Source: Streptomyces albireticuli
GTDB lineage: Bacteria; Actinomycetota; Actinomycetes; Streptomycetales; Streptomycetaceae
DNA length: 64,000 nt
Direction: 5' to 3'
Assembly: GCF_021228125.1 (NCBI RefSeq)
Contig: NZ_JAJQQS010000021.1
Coordinates: forward strand, 1 to 64,000
The notes under the pieces are model-generated. The model was given only the letters and a program-made list of their open reading frames with translations. It had not been told where the DNA came from and ran no database searches. A program made the translations under genes and the position numbers. Below, piece by piece: positions 1 through 8,595 of this stretch (position 1 is the first letter of the stretch; each line of letters starts with the position of its first letter).

Positions 1-53
1 CGACTGCACTCAAGTCTGGGCATGACCAGTCCCACCGAGTACGAAGCAGCACA

Positions 54-485
54 CTACGCTGACACAGAACCAGTAGCCGGCTGATCACCGGCCAACAAAC
101 CACCGGCAGGAAAGTCGGAACGGTTCATCCCGCTGGTGGGCACGCTCTGGCCACCGCCGCCGCCACCCGCCGGGGCGCCGGCCGTGTCGACACCCTTCAT
201 CGTTGCGGCGATCTCCGCGTCCGTGGCACCGGTGGAACGGTGCGTCAGGACCACGGCTTCGCGGACCTGGTCGACGAGGCGACGCACACGGTCGTGGTCG
301 TCGTTCAGGTCCATCTGAGCCTTGCGGAAGGCACGGTGGGCGTCACCCTTCCAGGAACCGCCGTCGAGCGTGGCGATGACGTTCGCGAGCTTGCGGAGGT
401 TCGCGGAGAAGTGGCCGGTGGTCAGGTCCATGGCGTCCGTGAATGCCTTGAACGCCTTGTCATCGACCTTTTGGTTGCTTGTCAT
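54..485 (-). CDS. WXG100-family type VII secretion protein
   Basis: A 143-aa protein with a helical N-terminal half and a W-K-G turn near residue 44 (GGSWKGDAHRAF), the signature of WXG100/ESX proteins, which form helical hairpins exported by the type VII machine. It is longer than the usual 100 aa because of a Gly/Pro/Ser-rich tail (from about residue 103). An AAAGGTGG ribosome site precedes the ATG. It is the last gene of a minus-strand operon behind a mycosin and two other helical proteins, which supports a secretion role. No clear YxxxD/E export tag is seen, so it may travel with a partner. A possible further start (ATG at 23, minus) runs off the left edge. Confidence 0.8.
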   Translation of the reverse strand: MTSNQKVDDKAFKAFTDAMDLTTGHFSANLRKLANVIATLDGGSWKGDAHRAFRKAQMDLNDDHDRVRRLVDQVREAVVLTHRSTGATDAEIAATMKGVDTAGAPAGGGGGGQSVPTSGMNRSDFPAGGLLAGDQPATGSVSA

Positions 486-586
486 GTTCCACCTTTCCCC
501 ACAAGGGGTTTTTCTTGGTGCGTGGTTGGTGCCGGACCGTGTTCAGCGGTTTGCCGCCGTTGACGGGCCAGACGTCCGATGAAGTA

Positions 587-1867
587 TTACTGCCCGCAGC
601 CCGGGCCGTACGGGGGTGGGGGCGGCGCTGTGGGGGAGTACGGGTCCGCGTACATCGCCTGAGCCGCCGCGCGCTTTCGCTGCCGCACGAGCGCGGCTGT
701 CGCCGCCCCTGCCACCACCACTGCGGCTCCTGCGCCGATACCGATCCAGAGGCCGGTGTTGCCGCTGCTTCCGCTCGCGTTTTCCGTCTTTTCGGGGGCC
801 GGGGCGTGGGCCTTGGAGTCGCTCTTCTTTTCCTGGGACGGCTGGGGGGACGGCTGCTTCGACGTGGACGCGCCGGCGGCCGCGAGGAGAGGATTCACGT
901 CGGCGGGGCCCGGGTCGCCCTCGCCGTCCACGAGGACCTTGCGTGGGCGGACGATGCCGTAGCCGATATAGATGCTGGGCACCTTTCCCGTGGTGGGCTT
1001 ACCCGCCGTGTCCATCATGACCCGGAGGACCTGGTTGTTGGTCCAGCCGGGGTGCTTGGCCCAGATGAGGGCTGCGCTGGCTGAGACGATGGCGGTGGCG
1101 GCGCTGGTTCCAGTCGTGGCACAGAACCCTTCGCTCTTCCTGCAACGGCCCGGAATCTCATCACCAGGGGCCGCGAGTGCCACGTTACTGGCGCTGTTCG
1201 ACCACTTGGTCACGGTGCCCGACTGATCGATCGCTCCTACCGAAACAACGCCGGGAATGGCTGCGGGAAAGTTCGTGAGGTTTCCGTCTTCCCCGTCATT
1301 TCCGGAACCTGCAAAGATCAGGCTTCCCTTGCTCAGGGCGTACTTCACCGCCGCCTCGGTCAGCGGTGAGTTTTCGAGATTTCCTGGCCCAGCCATCGAG
1401 ATATTGATTACTCGCGCACCGTTGTCCACCGCGTACCGAATCGCCTTACCCCACAGACGATCAGTGGTATCGGGGGCAGTCCTCACAGGGAGGATCTTGA
1501 CACCCGGCGCCAACCCGTGGATGCCCTCGCCAACCGCCTTGCCGGCGATCAGGGCGGCCATGCCCGTTCCGTGACCGTCCTGATCCTGATTGGCGTCCAG
1601 CGGCCTGACGGACATATCAACACCCTTCAGTACCTGGCCGTTCAGCTCGGGGACGGATGAGTCCACACCCGAGTCGAGAACCGCGACGGTCACGCCTTCT
1701 CCGCGACTGACCTTCCAAATGTCATCGGCTCGCATTGAGTCCAGGTACCACTGCCTCGCCCTCATGTCCTCCGCCGCAGCGGGAGTCGTGAAGCCCCCAG
1801 CCAAGACGGCAAGGGCGCCGAGCAGCGGCAGGGCACTGTGCAGCGCTCTACGGACCGGACGGGGCAT
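587..1867 (-). CDS. mycP: Type VII secretion mycosin (S8 serine protease)
   Basis: A 426-aa subtilisin-family protease of the mycosin type. Signal peptide at residues 1-32; catalytic Asp65 (VLDSGVD), His99 (GHGTG), oxyanion Asn189 and Ser254 (GTSAATA) are all present with normal spacing. A Pro/Ser/Lys-rich linker leads to a C-terminal membrane helix (about residues 370-393) followed by RQRKR, so the protease domain should face the outside. In mycobacteria mycosins are structural and proteolytic partners of the ESX membrane complex. It sits 44 bp downstream of a WXG100-like gene and 101 bp before the next. A second, different mycosin gene lies at 3910-5484. Confidence 0.92.
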   Translation of the reverse strand: MPRPVRRALHSALPLLGALAVLAGGFTTPAAAEDMRARQWYLDSMRADDIWKVSRGEGVTVAVLDSGVDSSVPELNGQVLKGVDMSVRPLDANQDQDGHGTGMAALIAGKAVGEGIHGLAPGVKILPVRTAPDTTDRLWGKAIRYAVDNGARVINISMAGPGNLENSPLTEAAVKYALSKGSLIFAGSGNDGEDGNLTNFPAAIPGVVSVGAIDQSGTVTKWSNSASNVALAAPGDEIPGRCRKSEGFCATTGTSAATAIVSASAALIWAKHPGWTNNQVLRVMMDTAGKPTTGKVPSIYIGYGIVRPRKVLVDGEGDPGPADVNPLLAAAGASTSKQPSPQPSQEKKSDSKAHAPAPEKTENASGSSGNTGLWIGIGAGAAVVVAGAATAALVRQRKRAAAQAMYADPYSPTAPPPPPYGPGCGQ

Positions 1868-1911
1868 AAGGGCGAGGTCTCCTTAGAATCTCGATGGTGC
1901 CGACAACAGAG

Positions 1912-3336
1912 TTACCCGATGACGGGTGGGACGGTATCGCGGCGTCCTTCTGTCCACGTTTCCTCGTCTTCGACGAGGTAATCAGGCCTCTTGCCGTTAC
2001 GGTGACGGGCGTCGTTACCCGAAGGGACGCCAGTGGGCGGCAACATTCCCATTCCCTGATTCCCCCGCACGAGGCCTGTACCGCCCGGGGTGAACTCCCC
2101 AGGCCCTCCACGTGGGGCACGAGGAGCACCAGCAGTGCCTCCCGGTTCGGTGGCCAGCCTGCGACCGGCAGCAGGAACCCGGTGACCTGGAGCCCCTCCG
2201 CCAGGGAGCCCGGAGAAGCCGCCCATTCCCATGGGGCCGCGGTTCATCGAGCCGCGCTCCTCTCCGATGACTGTGCCTCGAGGCAGCCTTGGCGCGACGG
2301 ACCCGGCGACGGGACGGGACGGCGTACCGCCCACAATCCCGTCACGCGCGCCGACGGGAGGCGTCGCACCAGGCCGAGGGCTCGGCAGTCCCCTCTCAGG
2401 GCGTGCTCCCGAATCGAAGCGGTGCGCCCCGCCCTCGGACGGAACACGGGGCAGAGCGAGGTTCGGCCCAAGCGTCACCGGTGGTGCGAGGGGACTGATG
2501 GATTGCCGCGAGGCGTCCAGTGGCGGCGTGGGGAGGTCCGGTCTGAGGATGCTCTCCGGCGGTGGTGCGATGCCTACTGAATCGATCCTCGTTTCCGGCG
2601 CCCGGCGGGGCCCTGAGCCCACAGCGCCAGAATCAGGTGCGCCCGGGTCCGGGTGCACCTCGATGCCAGAGCGCCCAGCCGTCCCTCCTGGCCCCTGGGG
2701 CAACAGAACCTCGTGTGTCCCATTTGATCCGACGGAGTTGGAGAAAGAGACTCCACGCGCTCCACCACCTACGCCGTCACCGGCAGAGCTGCCACCGCCG
2801 CCAGCCGACGTGCCGTAAGACCGCTCTGAACCGGTGATGGAGTTGTCTACGCCCGGCGGCGGCACGAACGTCGGCTCCTCCAGCTTCCTGAGGTCCTCGT
2901 TAACGATGCCGTAGTAGTTGTCCAGCCCGACCAGCAGATCCGCGGCCTCGTCGCGCTTCTTCAGCCGCGCCTTGTCCTTCTCCGGATCCGCGTAACACAT
3001 CATGTCCGGCTTCGGCATGGCGGACTTGGCCTTGGCGAGACCCTCGCCGGCCTTCTTCATCGCTTCGCCGGCGGATGACACGTAGTGGGCCAGCTTCGCG
3101 GTCTGCATGACCGTCTTCTCGCCCCACGTGTGGAACGCCTTGCCGCCCTCGCCCTCCAGCTTGACCTGGGTGAAGTACACCTTCAGGTCATTACTGATGG
3201 AGTCGAGCGCGCCGAATGCCTCCTCCAGCGCGTGCGCGACATCGCTCAGCCGGTCAGGGTTGGAGTTCGCCACCATCGCGTAGAGCTGATCGTGGCTGTA
3301 GTGGTCGAACTTGCCCTTGCTCTTGTCGTCGCTCAT
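1912..3336 (-). CDS. Long WXG100-like type VII substrate with Gly/Pro-rich tail
   Basis: A 474-aa protein. Residues 1-110 are helical and resemble a WXG100 hairpin (DRLSDVAHALEEAFGALDSI; a Trp-Gly at 71-72 near the turn). Y115-A-D-P-E fits the YxxxE export tag placed just after the hairpin. The rest (about residues 160-474) is low-complexity Gly/Pro/Arg/Ser and probably disordered. This layout of a short helical export module plus a long variable tail is like ESX effectors or PPE/Esp-type substrates. Translated 11 bp after the preceding gene with an AGGGG ribosome site. Function of the tail is unknown. Confidence 0.7.
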   Translation of the reverse strand: MSDDKSKGKFDHYSHDQLYAMVANSNPDRLSDVAHALEEAFGALDSISNDLKVYFTQVKLEGEGGKAFHTWGEKTVMQTAKLAHYVSSAGEAMKKAGEGLAKAKSAMPKPDMMCYADPEKDKARLKKRDEAADLLVGLDNYYGIVNEDLRKLEEPTFVPPPGVDNSITGSERSYGTSAGGGGSSAGDGVGGGARGVSFSNSVGSNGTHEVLLPQGPGGTAGRSGIEVHPDPGAPDSGAVGSGPRRAPETRIDSVGIAPPPESILRPDLPTPPLDASRQSISPLAPPVTLGPNLALPRVPSEGGAHRFDSGARPERGLPSPRPGATPPVGARDGIVGGTPSRPVAGSVAPRLPRGTVIGEERGSMNRGPMGMGGFSGLPGGGAPGHRVPAAGRRLATEPGGTAGAPRAPRGGPGEFTPGGTGLVRGNQGMGMLPPTGVPSGNDARHRNGKRPDYLVEDEETWTEGRRDTVPPVIG

Positions 3337-3347
3337 CTACTGATCCC

Positions 3348-3803
3348 CTAGAACCCGCCGTTGCCTCCGCTGGTGCCCTGTCCCCCTGGGGCACTCGCTT
3401 TCTGCGCGGCGGCCCGGTCACGCTCGTACTCCTGCGCACGCTTCTGAATGGCCCGCAGCTTCTCCGCCTCTTCGGCGTCGATGCCGTCGTAGCCGCGCTC
3501 GGCGATCACTGCCGCGAGACCTGTCGCCTCCAGCTGATCGCCGAATACCTTGGACAGCGCCAGCAGTCGCTCGTGGACCTTGTCGTAGAGGCCGGCCAGA
3601 TCCTTCGCCGACCCGAATCCGGTGCCGAAGGCTTCCGTCGACACCTTCTGGTCGCCCATGGACTTCGACGACGCCTTCGACTTCTCCAGCTTGTCGAGGA
3701 CGTCCTCGATACGGTCCTGGAACGACTTCAGCGTCTCGGGCTCCTTGGCGAGCTTGCCTGCCCCCGAAGGCGTGTACCCGCTGCCCTGATCCTGCCCTGT
3801 CAC
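3348..3803 (-). CDS. Small helical protein, first gene of ESX-linked operon
   Basis: A 151-aa mostly alpha-helical hydrophilic protein starting at GTG with an AGGGGGT ribosome site. Helices around residues 24-50 and 64-130 are rich in Ala, Lys, Glu and Leu, and the tail is Gly-rich. No WXG motif is visible, but size, composition and position in front of a WXG100-like gene suggest a partner of the 474-aa protein, as ESX proteins often work as heterodimers. I do not recognise a specific family. Confidence 0.6.
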   Translation of the reverse strand: MTGQDQGSGYTPSGAGKLAKEPETLKSFQDRIEDVLDKLEKSKASSKSMGDQKVSTEAFGTGFGSAKDLAGLYDKVHERLLALSKVFGDQLEATGLAAVIAERGYDGIDAEEAEKLRAIQKRAQEYERDRAAAQKASAPGGQGTSGGNGGF

Positions 3804-3881
3804 CCCGACCCCCTACCCGTGTAGCCCCCAAGGAGCGCCACAGTAACTGTAGTCACTGACATCCAGGGGCCCAACTGGATA

Positions 3882-3903
3882 CCCGTCAAGACCGTTTGAC
3901 GGG
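3882..3903 (-). terminator. Hairpin after the eccB-mycosin pair
   Basis: CCCGTCAA pairs with TTGACGGG around a 6-nt loop, 7 bp beyond the mycosin stop codon. It can end the eccB-mycosin transcript. The TTGACG of one arm could equally serve as a -35 box for the next operon (3348-3803 onward), but no convincing -10 follows. Confidence 0.5.
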
Positions 3904-3909
3904 CGGGCG

Positions 3910-5484
3910 TCACCCGCTCCGGGAAGCCCGTCGGCGGTGGTCGCGGAGTACCACGGCCGTTCCGGCGATCACCGCTACGAGTACTCCGGCGCCGCCCAGC
4001 ACGTACGTCGCCAGGCGCTCCTGGCGTTGCTGGGGGGTCTCGCCCAGGGGCAGGGCGGCGGCCTCGGGGGCTCGGACGTTTCGGGCGGCGGCCTTGTCGG
4101 GGGTGACCTTGTCGATGGGGTGGGCGTCCTCGGTGAGGGCGCGGACCGGGTCGACGACGCCCCAGCCGACGTAGCGGTCGTGACCGTTGACGGCGCGTTC
4201 GGCGGTCTGCTCGATCTGGGCGACGACCTGGTGCTGCTTCCAGTCCGGGTGCTTGGCACGGATGAGGGCCGCGACCCCGGCGACGTAGGGGGCGGAGAAG
4301 CTGGTGCCGTTGTCGACGCACTGGCCGCCGAGCGGGACGGTGGAGACCATCTCGACGCCGGGCGCGGCCACGCCGATGAACTCGCCGGGCTGGGAGAAGA
4401 CGGCGCGCTCGTTGTTGCGGTCCGAGGCGGCCACGGCCAGGACGCCCTTGTACGCGGCGGGGTACGTCTCCTTGACGTTGCCGTCCAGCCCGTCGTTGCC
4501 CGCGGAGGCCACGACGACGACGTCCTTCGCCAGCGCGTCCTTCACCGCCAGTTCGAGGTCGGAGTCGGGAAGCAGCGGTTTCGAGGTGTCCTGCGAGATG
4601 TTGATGACGCGGGCCCCCGCCGCCACGGCGTGGGTGATCCCCTGCGCGAGGGTCCGGGACGTACCCGTGCCCTTCTCGTCGTTCTGCCGGATCGGGATGA
4701 TGACGGATTCGGGGGCGATGCCGACGAATCCGCTGCCGGACGACGGGCGGGCGGCGATGATGCCGGCGACCTTCGTTCCGTGGCCCACGAGGTCGAGCGT
4801 GGGGTCGGTCTTCACCTCCGGGACCTGCTTTTCCTTCTCTTTCTCCTTCTGCCTCTCTTTCTCCTTCTCCTTCTCCTTTTCCCGCTCCTTCTCCTTCCGG
4901 CGCTCTTCCTCCTTCTTCCTCTCCTCCTCCCTCTTTCGTTCCTCTTCCTTGCTCTTCTCCGACGCCTTCGGCGACGGGCTGCCCGAGGGCTTCTTCTCCG
5001 GTGTCTTCTTCGCCGGGCTCGTCGGGTCGTCCTGCGGCCCGTCCTTCGTCGCCGCCCTGACGCTCGCCGCGCCCTCCTGGGGCGCTTCCTTCATCCCCGC
5101 GAGCAGGTCCACCCCACTCTTGGCGTCGACAGCGTCCTTGAGCTGCGGGTTCCTGACGTCGACACCCGTGTCGATGACGGCGATCCGCACCGGGTTGCCC
5201 TGGCTGTCACGGCCCTTGGTGTCCTGCCAGAGGCGGTCGAGGAGCACCCGCTGGAGTGACCAGGGCGTGCCCTTGATGGTCTTCGCCGGATAGCTCGTGC
5301 ACTCGCCGCTGCCGTCCAGGGCCACGGGGACCCCCGAGGGCCCGGCCGACGCGACCGGCGCGACCGACGCGACCGGCCCTACGGAGGCGGCGGCAGCCAT
5401 GGCCGGGGCGGACGACAGGGCGGTCAGCAAGGCGGCCGTCAGCGCGGCGGCCGAGGAGGTCGTGGTGCGCGGCATCGATGGCAT
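3910..5484 (-). CDS. mycP: Second mycosin, with a Lys/Glu-rich insert in the protease domain
   Basis: A 524-aa S8 protease. Signal peptide at residues 1-26, catalytic Asp105 (VIDTGVD), His235 (GHGTKVAG) and Ser395 (GTSFSAP), then a C-terminal membrane helix and DHRRR. The gap between Asp and His is 130 residues against 34 in the neighbouring mycosin. The extra sequence contains a run of Lys/Glu/Arg at about 176-219 that should form a charged helix. The start at 5484 lies 8 bp after the eccB stop (an ATG at 5475 is an alternative), so the two genes are coupled. A much longer upstream open frame overlaps eccB and is not coding. Confidence 0.9.
   Translation of the reverse strand: MPSMPRTTTSSAAALTAALLTALSSAPAMAAAASVGPVASVAPVASAGPSGVPVALDGSGECTSYPAKTIKGTPWSLQRVLLDRLWQDTKGRDSQGNPVRIAVIDTGVDVRNPQLKDAVDAKSGVDLLAGMKEAPQEGAASVRAATKDGPQDDPTSPAKKTPEKKPSGSPSPKASEKSKEEERKREEERKKEEERRKEKEREKEKEKEKERQKEKEKEKQVPEVKTDPTLDLVGHGTKVAGIIAARPSSGSGFVGIAPESVIIPIRQNDEKGTGTSRTLAQGITHAVAAGARVINISQDTSKPLLPDSDLELAVKDALAKDVVVVASAGNDGLDGNVKETYPAAYKGVLAVAASDRNNERAVFSQPGEFIGVAAPGVEMVSTVPLGGQCVDNGTSFSAPYVAGVAALIRAKHPDWKQHQVVAQIEQTAERAVNGHDRYVGWGVVDPVRALTEDAHPIDKVTPDKAAARNVRAPEAAALPLGETPQQRQERLATYVLGGAGVLVAVIAGTAVVLRDHRRRASRSG
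4828..4960. repeat. 133-bp polypyrimidine/polypurine tract inside mycosin gene
   Basis: The plus strand is C and T except for seven G residues over 133 bp and has no A. It encodes the Lys/Glu-rich insert of the mycosin on the minus strand. Its composition differs sharply from the surrounding GC-rich coding sequence. Such tracts expand and contract by slippage and can form triplex DNA. Confidence 0.9.
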
Positions 5485-5492
5485 CAGACGTC

Positions 5493-7085
5493 TCACGATC
5501 CCTGCGGCTGCCTGGCGCTGTTCGCGTCCAGTCGAGGCCCCGTCGGCAGGAACTGCGACCAGTTGGTCGGCACGGCCAGGGGGTTCACGTTCCGGTAGCC
5601 GAGCCTGATGCGGGCCTGGTCCGCCTCCGGCTGCGCGGCGGGCTGCGCCGGCTCCTGTGCCTCCGCCGTGCCCGGCGACGGCGCCGCGCTCTCGCCGATC
5701 TTCGACTTCCCGGCCGCGCTGTCGTTGTTGGACTGGACCGCGTAGCGCAGCCCGGTGTCCGTGACGAGGAAGACCGAGCCGCTGTTGGTCTGGCGGCCGG
5801 TGACCTGGCGGTAGAGGAGGCCCGAGCCGGGGGTGACGTACGCGCTGGTGGCGCCGTCGGGGATGGTGGCCGGGTACTCGGTGCCCGCCCAGGTGGCCAG
5901 TTCCGGGGTGCCGGAGGAGGACATGCCGCCGAAGATGCTGCACACGGTGTCCTTGGCCGCGGTGTTCGCGGTCGGGTTCACGCTGTTGACCTGCCGGGGG
6001 ACCCGGGAGGGCCAGCGGTACTGCCCGTAGAAGTCCTGGTCGTGCGGGGTGAAGGCGGCGGCGCTCACCCGCTCGGGCACTCCGGCCTGGCCCAGTGTGG
6101 TCAGCTTCCGGCTGTTGAGGAGCAGCTTGGCGACGAGCTCGGAGACGCGCCGCACCTGGCCGGGCAGCACCACGTAGTGCTGGGTGCCCGTGCCCGTGGG
6201 CGCTTCGAGGACCATGCCGACCCGGTTGGCCCGCGGCGGCAGGCTGGCCACGCCCGCGTTCGCGCCGACCTCGTCGCGCATCTCGGGGAAGACGATGGGC
6301 GTGCCCTCGTGGAAGGTGTCGAGCCAGTCCTTGGTGACGCGCTGCGGCTGGGCGCCGTCGCTGAACAGGGAGCGGAGGAGCAGGTTCTGGTCGGCGGCGT
6401 CGGCGGACTTCCAGTCGTTGCCGCCGAGCAGGTACTTCACGCCCTGGGGGTCGACGAGGTAGCGGGCGTCGTCGGGGCCCTGGACGTACAGCGCCTGGTT
6501 GCCGCGCAACCGCTGGTCGCCGGTGAGCTTCTTCAGCTTGGGGTCGTGGCCGGCGAAGAGGAAGACCGCTTTCTGGGTGGTCCGGCCGCCGGCGCCGGGC
6601 TGTTCGCAGACGGCCCACTGCTTCTGCTTGCCCGCCTCGGTGGCGCTGGGCATCCGGTCGGGGGCGTACGGGATGCCGACCGTCGGGCCGCGCGGGATGT
6701 GGCCGTTGTCGAGCTCGGATTCCTTCACCTTGATGACGGTGGACTTGTCGGGGGTGAGGAGGAGCTTCGCGGACGCGAAGTTGAGCACCGGGTGCAGCTG
6801 CTTCTTGCCGTCGGTCTTCAGGACGACGTAACGGGTGGTCGACTGGCTGCCGACGATGACGTGCGCGGCCTCGTCGTCCCAGCCCTTCGGCGCGGTCGGC
6901 CTGAACATGCCCCACGCGCCGAAGCCGGCGACCAGCACCGCGCCGACGATGATGCCGGGCAGCACCGCGCGCAGCGGGCGTGGAGCGCCTTCCTCCGTGC
7001 CGCTGGGCGAGGGTTGCAGGAACGCCGCGACCGTGCGCTTCTTCGCGAAGGTGTAGGCATTGAGCTCATCCCGCCGTGATGCCAT
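5493..7085 (-). CDS. eccB: Type VII secretion protein EccB
   Basis: A 530-aa protein matching the EccB family: short cytoplasmic N-terminus (MASRRDELNAYTFAKKR), one membrane helix at about residues 41-61, then a large extracytoplasmic domain with the family's repeated beta modules (for example GTQHYVVLPGQVRRV and GLLYRQVTGR). EccB is a core part of the ESX membrane channel with EccC, EccD and EccE. Two Cys (in VCEQP and TVCSIF) could form the stabilising disulfide seen in the family. It is followed after 8 bp by a mycosin gene and is divergent from eccE. Confidence 0.92.
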   Translation of the reverse strand: MASRRDELNAYTFAKKRTVAAFLQPSPSGTEEGAPRPLRAVLPGIIVGAVLVAGFGAWGMFRPTAPKGWDDEAAHVIVGSQSTTRYVVLKTDGKKQLHPVLNFASAKLLLTPDKSTVIKVKESELDNGHIPRGPTVGIPYAPDRMPSATEAGKQKQWAVCEQPGAGGRTTQKAVFLFAGHDPKLKKLTGDQRLRGNQALYVQGPDDARYLVDPQGVKYLLGGNDWKSADAADQNLLLRSLFSDGAQPQRVTKDWLDTFHEGTPIVFPEMRDEVGANAGVASLPPRANRVGMVLEAPTGTGTQHYVVLPGQVRRVSELVAKLLLNSRKLTTLGQAGVPERVSAAAFTPHDQDFYGQYRWPSRVPRQVNSVNPTANTAAKDTVCSIFGGMSSSGTPELATWAGTEYPATIPDGATSAYVTPGSGLLYRQVTGRQTNSGSVFLVTDTGLRYAVQSNNDSAAGKSKIGESAAPSPGTAEAQEPAQPAAQPEADQARIRLGYRNVNPLAVPTNWSQFLPTGPRLDANSARQPQGS

Positions 7086-7219
7086 GTGTAGCCGCTTCTC
7101 CCCAAGTCGTCGGCGTCGGTGGACAGGCGCTGCCCGCGGTCCGGTTGTCGTACCGGCCCCCTACTATGCCGGTAGCGATCGGCGCGCCCGTCAGGGGATG
7201 CCGCTGATCCGGGATGACG

Positions 7220-7237
7220 GTCACGGGTGTCCGTGAC
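7220..7237. promoter_or_regulatory. Inverted repeat between divergent eccB and eccE
   Basis: GTCACGG and CCGTGAC are separated by 4 nt in the 226-bp space shared by the two divergent T7SS transcripts. A dyad in this place could be an operator. No regulator is encoded nearby and no clear -10/-35 pair was found, so this is tentative. Confidence 0.3.
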
Positions 7238-7311
7238 GGGGACGAGGGCTTCGGCGCCGGGCCACGGAGGTGGCGGGGCGGCGGTCCGGTGACGATGGGG
7301 GCTTGACGGGC

Positions 7312-8595
7312 ATGGGTGCCGCAACGCGCGTACGGAACCCGGGAGCCGCCGGCTCCGGGGCGGGCGTGGTCGCGCCACGGCCCGTGGCACGGGCGGTGAG
7401 CGTGGGGCCCGTGCGGCTCCAGCAGTTGGTCCTGGTCGAGGTGGCCGCCGCCCTGGTGCTGGCCGCGTGGGTCTCCGGGCAGCCGCTGCTGATGGCGCCC
7501 GCGGTGGCCGCCGCCGCGCTGCTGGTGCTGCTCGCGGTGGTGCAGCTCGGTCAGCGGCCGGTCGCGGAGTGGCTGGTGGCGGCGGTGACGTTGCGGGGGC
7601 GCGCGCGGCGCGTGGCACCCGCGGGCGCGGGCACGGATCCGGGGATCGCCCCGGTCGTGGAGTGCGAACCGGCCTTGCGGACCCTTTCCTTCACCGACCG
7701 CGAGCGCCGTGAGATCGGTCTGGTCGGCGACGGCACGTTCGTGACGGCCGTGCTCCGGCTCGACGCCGTGGACGCGCCGCTGCGGCCGCTGCGGGTGGAG
7801 AAGGCGCTGCCGCTGGCCCTGCTGCGGGACGCGATGGACGTCGACGGGATCCGGCTGGAGTCCGTCCAGGTGGTGCAGAGCACCCTGCCCTCGCCCGCGC
7901 CGCACCTGCCCGCCGAGTCCCTGGCCGCGCGGAACTACGCGCCGTTGCAGGCCCAGTCGGGCTCCCCGGCGGTGCGGATGACGTGGGTGGCGCTGAAGCT
8001 CGACCCGGAGCTGTGCCCGGAGGCCGTCGAGGCCCGGGGCGGCGGCCAAGAAGGCGCACGGCGCTGTGTGCTGCGGACGGCGGACCAGCTCGTCAGCCGG
8101 TTGCAGGGCGCGGGCTTCCGCGCGGCGCCGCTGTCCGAGGAGGAGCTGACGGCCGCGATATCCACCGCCGCGAACGTCAACCCGGTGGCCTCCGCGCAGG
8201 CCGGGCGGGCCGGCGCGCCCGTACGGCGGACGCTGGAGACCGTGCGGGCCTGGCGCTGCGACGACCGCTGGCACACGACGTATTGGGTGGCGCGCTGGCC
8301 GCAGCTGGGCCCGACGGCCACTCCCCTGCCGCAGCTGGCCGCGCTGCTCACCTCGCTGCCCGCGCTGGCGACGACGCTCAGCCTCACACTCGGCCGCGGC
8401 GGCACCCGGGACGGACGGCACGCGCCGACGATGACGGCACACGTCCGGGTGACCGGCCGCAGCTCCGACGAACTGGCCGCGACGCGGCGGGACCTGGAGC
8501 GGGCGGCGCGGGCCGTACGGGCCGGGCTGATCCGGCTCGACCACGAGCAGGTGCCCGGAGTCCTCGCCACGCTGCCCCTGGGAGGTACGCGCTGA
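7312..8595 (+). CDS. eccE: Type VII secretion protein EccE
   Basis: About 427 aa. Two adjacent membrane helices near the N-terminus (about residues 36-53 and 57-77) are followed by a soluble domain, the layout of EccE. Domain sequence such as RGRARRVAP, ERREIGLVGDGTFVTAVLRLD and the closing AGLIRLDHEQVPGVLATLPLGG fits the family. EccE stabilises the ESX membrane complex at its edge. The ATG at 7312 is preferred because the helices then start at the usual distance. An ATG at 7270 in the same frame is possible but has no better ribosome site. Its TGA overlaps the ATG of the next gene. Confidence 0.85.
   Translation: MGAATRVRNPGAAGSGAGVVAPRPVARAVSVGPVRLQQLVLVEVAAALVLAAWVSGQPLLMAPAVAAAALLVLLAVVQLGQRPVAEWLVAAVTLRGRARRVAPAGAGTDPGIAPVVECEPALRTLSFTDRERREIGLVGDGTFVTAVLRLDAVDAPLRPLRVEKALPLALLRDAMDVDGIRLESVQVVQSTLPSPAPHLPAESLAARNYAPLQAQSGSPAVRMTWVALKLDPELCPEAVEARGGGQEGARRCVLRTADQLVSRLQGAGFRAAPLSEEELTAAISTAANVNPVASAQAGRAGAPVRRTLETVRAWRCDDRWHTTYWVARWPQLGPTATPLPQLAALLTSLPALATTLSLTLGRGGTRDGRHAPTMTAHVRVTGRSSDELAATRRDLERAARAVRAGLIRLDHEQVPGVLATLPLGGTR

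Noticed and set aside
1-23. Start of a further minus-strand gene (ATG at 23)
   Set aside because: Only seven codons fall inside the window, too few to support a gene call.
5485-6915. N-terminal extension that would fuse about 480 residues to the second mycosin
   Set aside because: It overlaps eccB in another frame, is Arg/Pro/Gly-rich without motifs, and a signal peptide begins exactly at the internal ATG at 5484.
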